Source: Solimonas sp041612095 (GTDB lineage Bacteria; Pseudomonadota; Gammaproteobacteria; Nevskiales; Nevskiaceae). Taken from it: a stretch of 5,785 bases of DNA. Of the stretch, positions 5,490 to 5,785 are shown piece after piece. Under the pieces are notes generated by a model. That model was not told where the DNA came from and did no database searches. It worked only from the letters and a program-made list of their open reading frames with translations. The stretch lies in assembly GCA_041612095.1 (NCBI GenBank), contig JBFJJW010000195.1:1-5785 (forward strand). Direction: 5' to 3'. A program made the translations under genes and the position numbers. The stretch's first letter is position 1. Each line of letters opens with the position of its first letter.

Positions 5490-5785
5490 ATGCTGTGGCT
5501 TTGCCTGCATTTTCCGCGCTTGCCCGCAGAGGCCCTCGGCCTCCGCGATCCGCTGGCGGTCGTCACTGAAAGCCGCGGCGCGCAACGCTGGCTGATCACC
5601 TCCGCCGTCGAGCACCGCATTACCGCCGGCACCGCGCTGGGCACGGCACTGGCGGTATGCGCCGAGCTGCAAGCCCACGCACGCAAGCCGGCGGCCGAGC
5701 GCGCCATGCTCAACAGCCTTGCGCATCTGCTGTACCGCTACGGCAGCCCGGTGGCGGCGGAGATTCAGGATCTGCAGGAAAACGG
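5490..5785 (+). CDS. imuB: ImuB, inactive Y-family polymerase-like protein, 3' end missing
   Basis: ImuB is a Y-family polymerase relative that has lost catalysis. It acts as an adaptor that links the beta clamp, ImuA and DnaE2 at lesions. The first 98 codons are open to the end of the window; full-length proteins are usually near 500 residues. The N-terminus MLWLCLHFPRLPAEAL is typical of ImuB. Where active DinB polymerases have the first metal-binding aspartates (DxD near the start), this protein has LHFPRLP with no acidic residue, as expected for ImuB. Later blocks (VVTESRG, the ITAGTALGTALAVC region, and an Arg-Lys-Pro...Glu helix ending LAHLLYRYG) fit the same fold. The ATG at 5490 is chosen because it gives the conserved N-terminus. 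The ATG overlapping the imuA stop at 5476 is in another frame and stops after about 40 codons. The clamp-binding motif would lie outside the window. Confidence 0.9.
   Translation, partial: MLWLCLHFPRLPAEALGLRDPLAVVTESRGAQRWLITSAVEHRITAGTALGTALAVCAELQAHARKPAAERAMLNSLAHLLYRYGSPVAAEIQDLQEN

Noticed and set aside
5476..5595. ATG overlapping the imuA stop as the imuB start
   Set aside because: Its frame stops after about 40 codons and gives no ImuB sequence; the ATG at 5490 gives the conserved N-terminus.

Overview
This GC-rich, densely coding window most resembles a gammaproteobacterial chromosome. The DAHP synthase and LexA align closely with the E. coli proteins as I remember them, the long reductase aligns end to end with the Marinobacter fatty acyl-CoA reductase, and a lexA-imuA-imuB cassette is common in high-GC proteobacteria that use ImuB/DnaE2 instead of UmuDC. 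A Nevskiales/Xanthomonadales-like or oil-associated marine lineage would fit, but the sequence alone does not fix the genus.

Layout. (1) 1-1062, + strand: a class I, AroG-like DAHP synthase, the first step of aromatic amino acid synthesis, missing only its first few codons. It ends at a strong hairpin (1079-1106) that can serve as terminator for both converging transcription units. (2) 3893-1132, - strand: three tightly spaced genes that look like one operon. In transcription order they are a 661-residue two-domain fatty acyl-CoA reductase, a 105-residue DUF6122-type membrane protein, and a 123-residue Rieske [2Fe-2S] ferredoxin-like protein. (3) 3894-4217: a 324-nt divergent intergenic region. 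It holds a candidate promoter for the reductase operon, with a 6+6 bp palindrome filling its spacer, and a clear lexA promoter with a perfect E. coli-type SOS box. (4) 4218-5785, + strand: lexA, imuA (4-nt overlap) and the start of imuB, which runs off the window. This is the front of an SOS mutagenesis cassette, and dnaE2 is the expected next gene.

How it works together. DNA damage should activate RecA, trigger LexA self-cleavage at Ala89-Gly90, free the SOS box that covers the lexA -10 element, and induce LexA, ImuA and ImuB together for error-prone lesion bypass. The minus-strand operon is a separate module. Its first gene makes fatty alcohols (wax-ester precursors) from acyl-CoA; the roles of the membrane protein and ferredoxin beside it are not known from sequence. 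I see no mobile element, tRNA, rRNA or CRISPR. Nothing here is clearly a wholly new system. The less explained points are the reductase/DUF6122/Rieske neighbourhood and the palindrome-in-spacer promoter.
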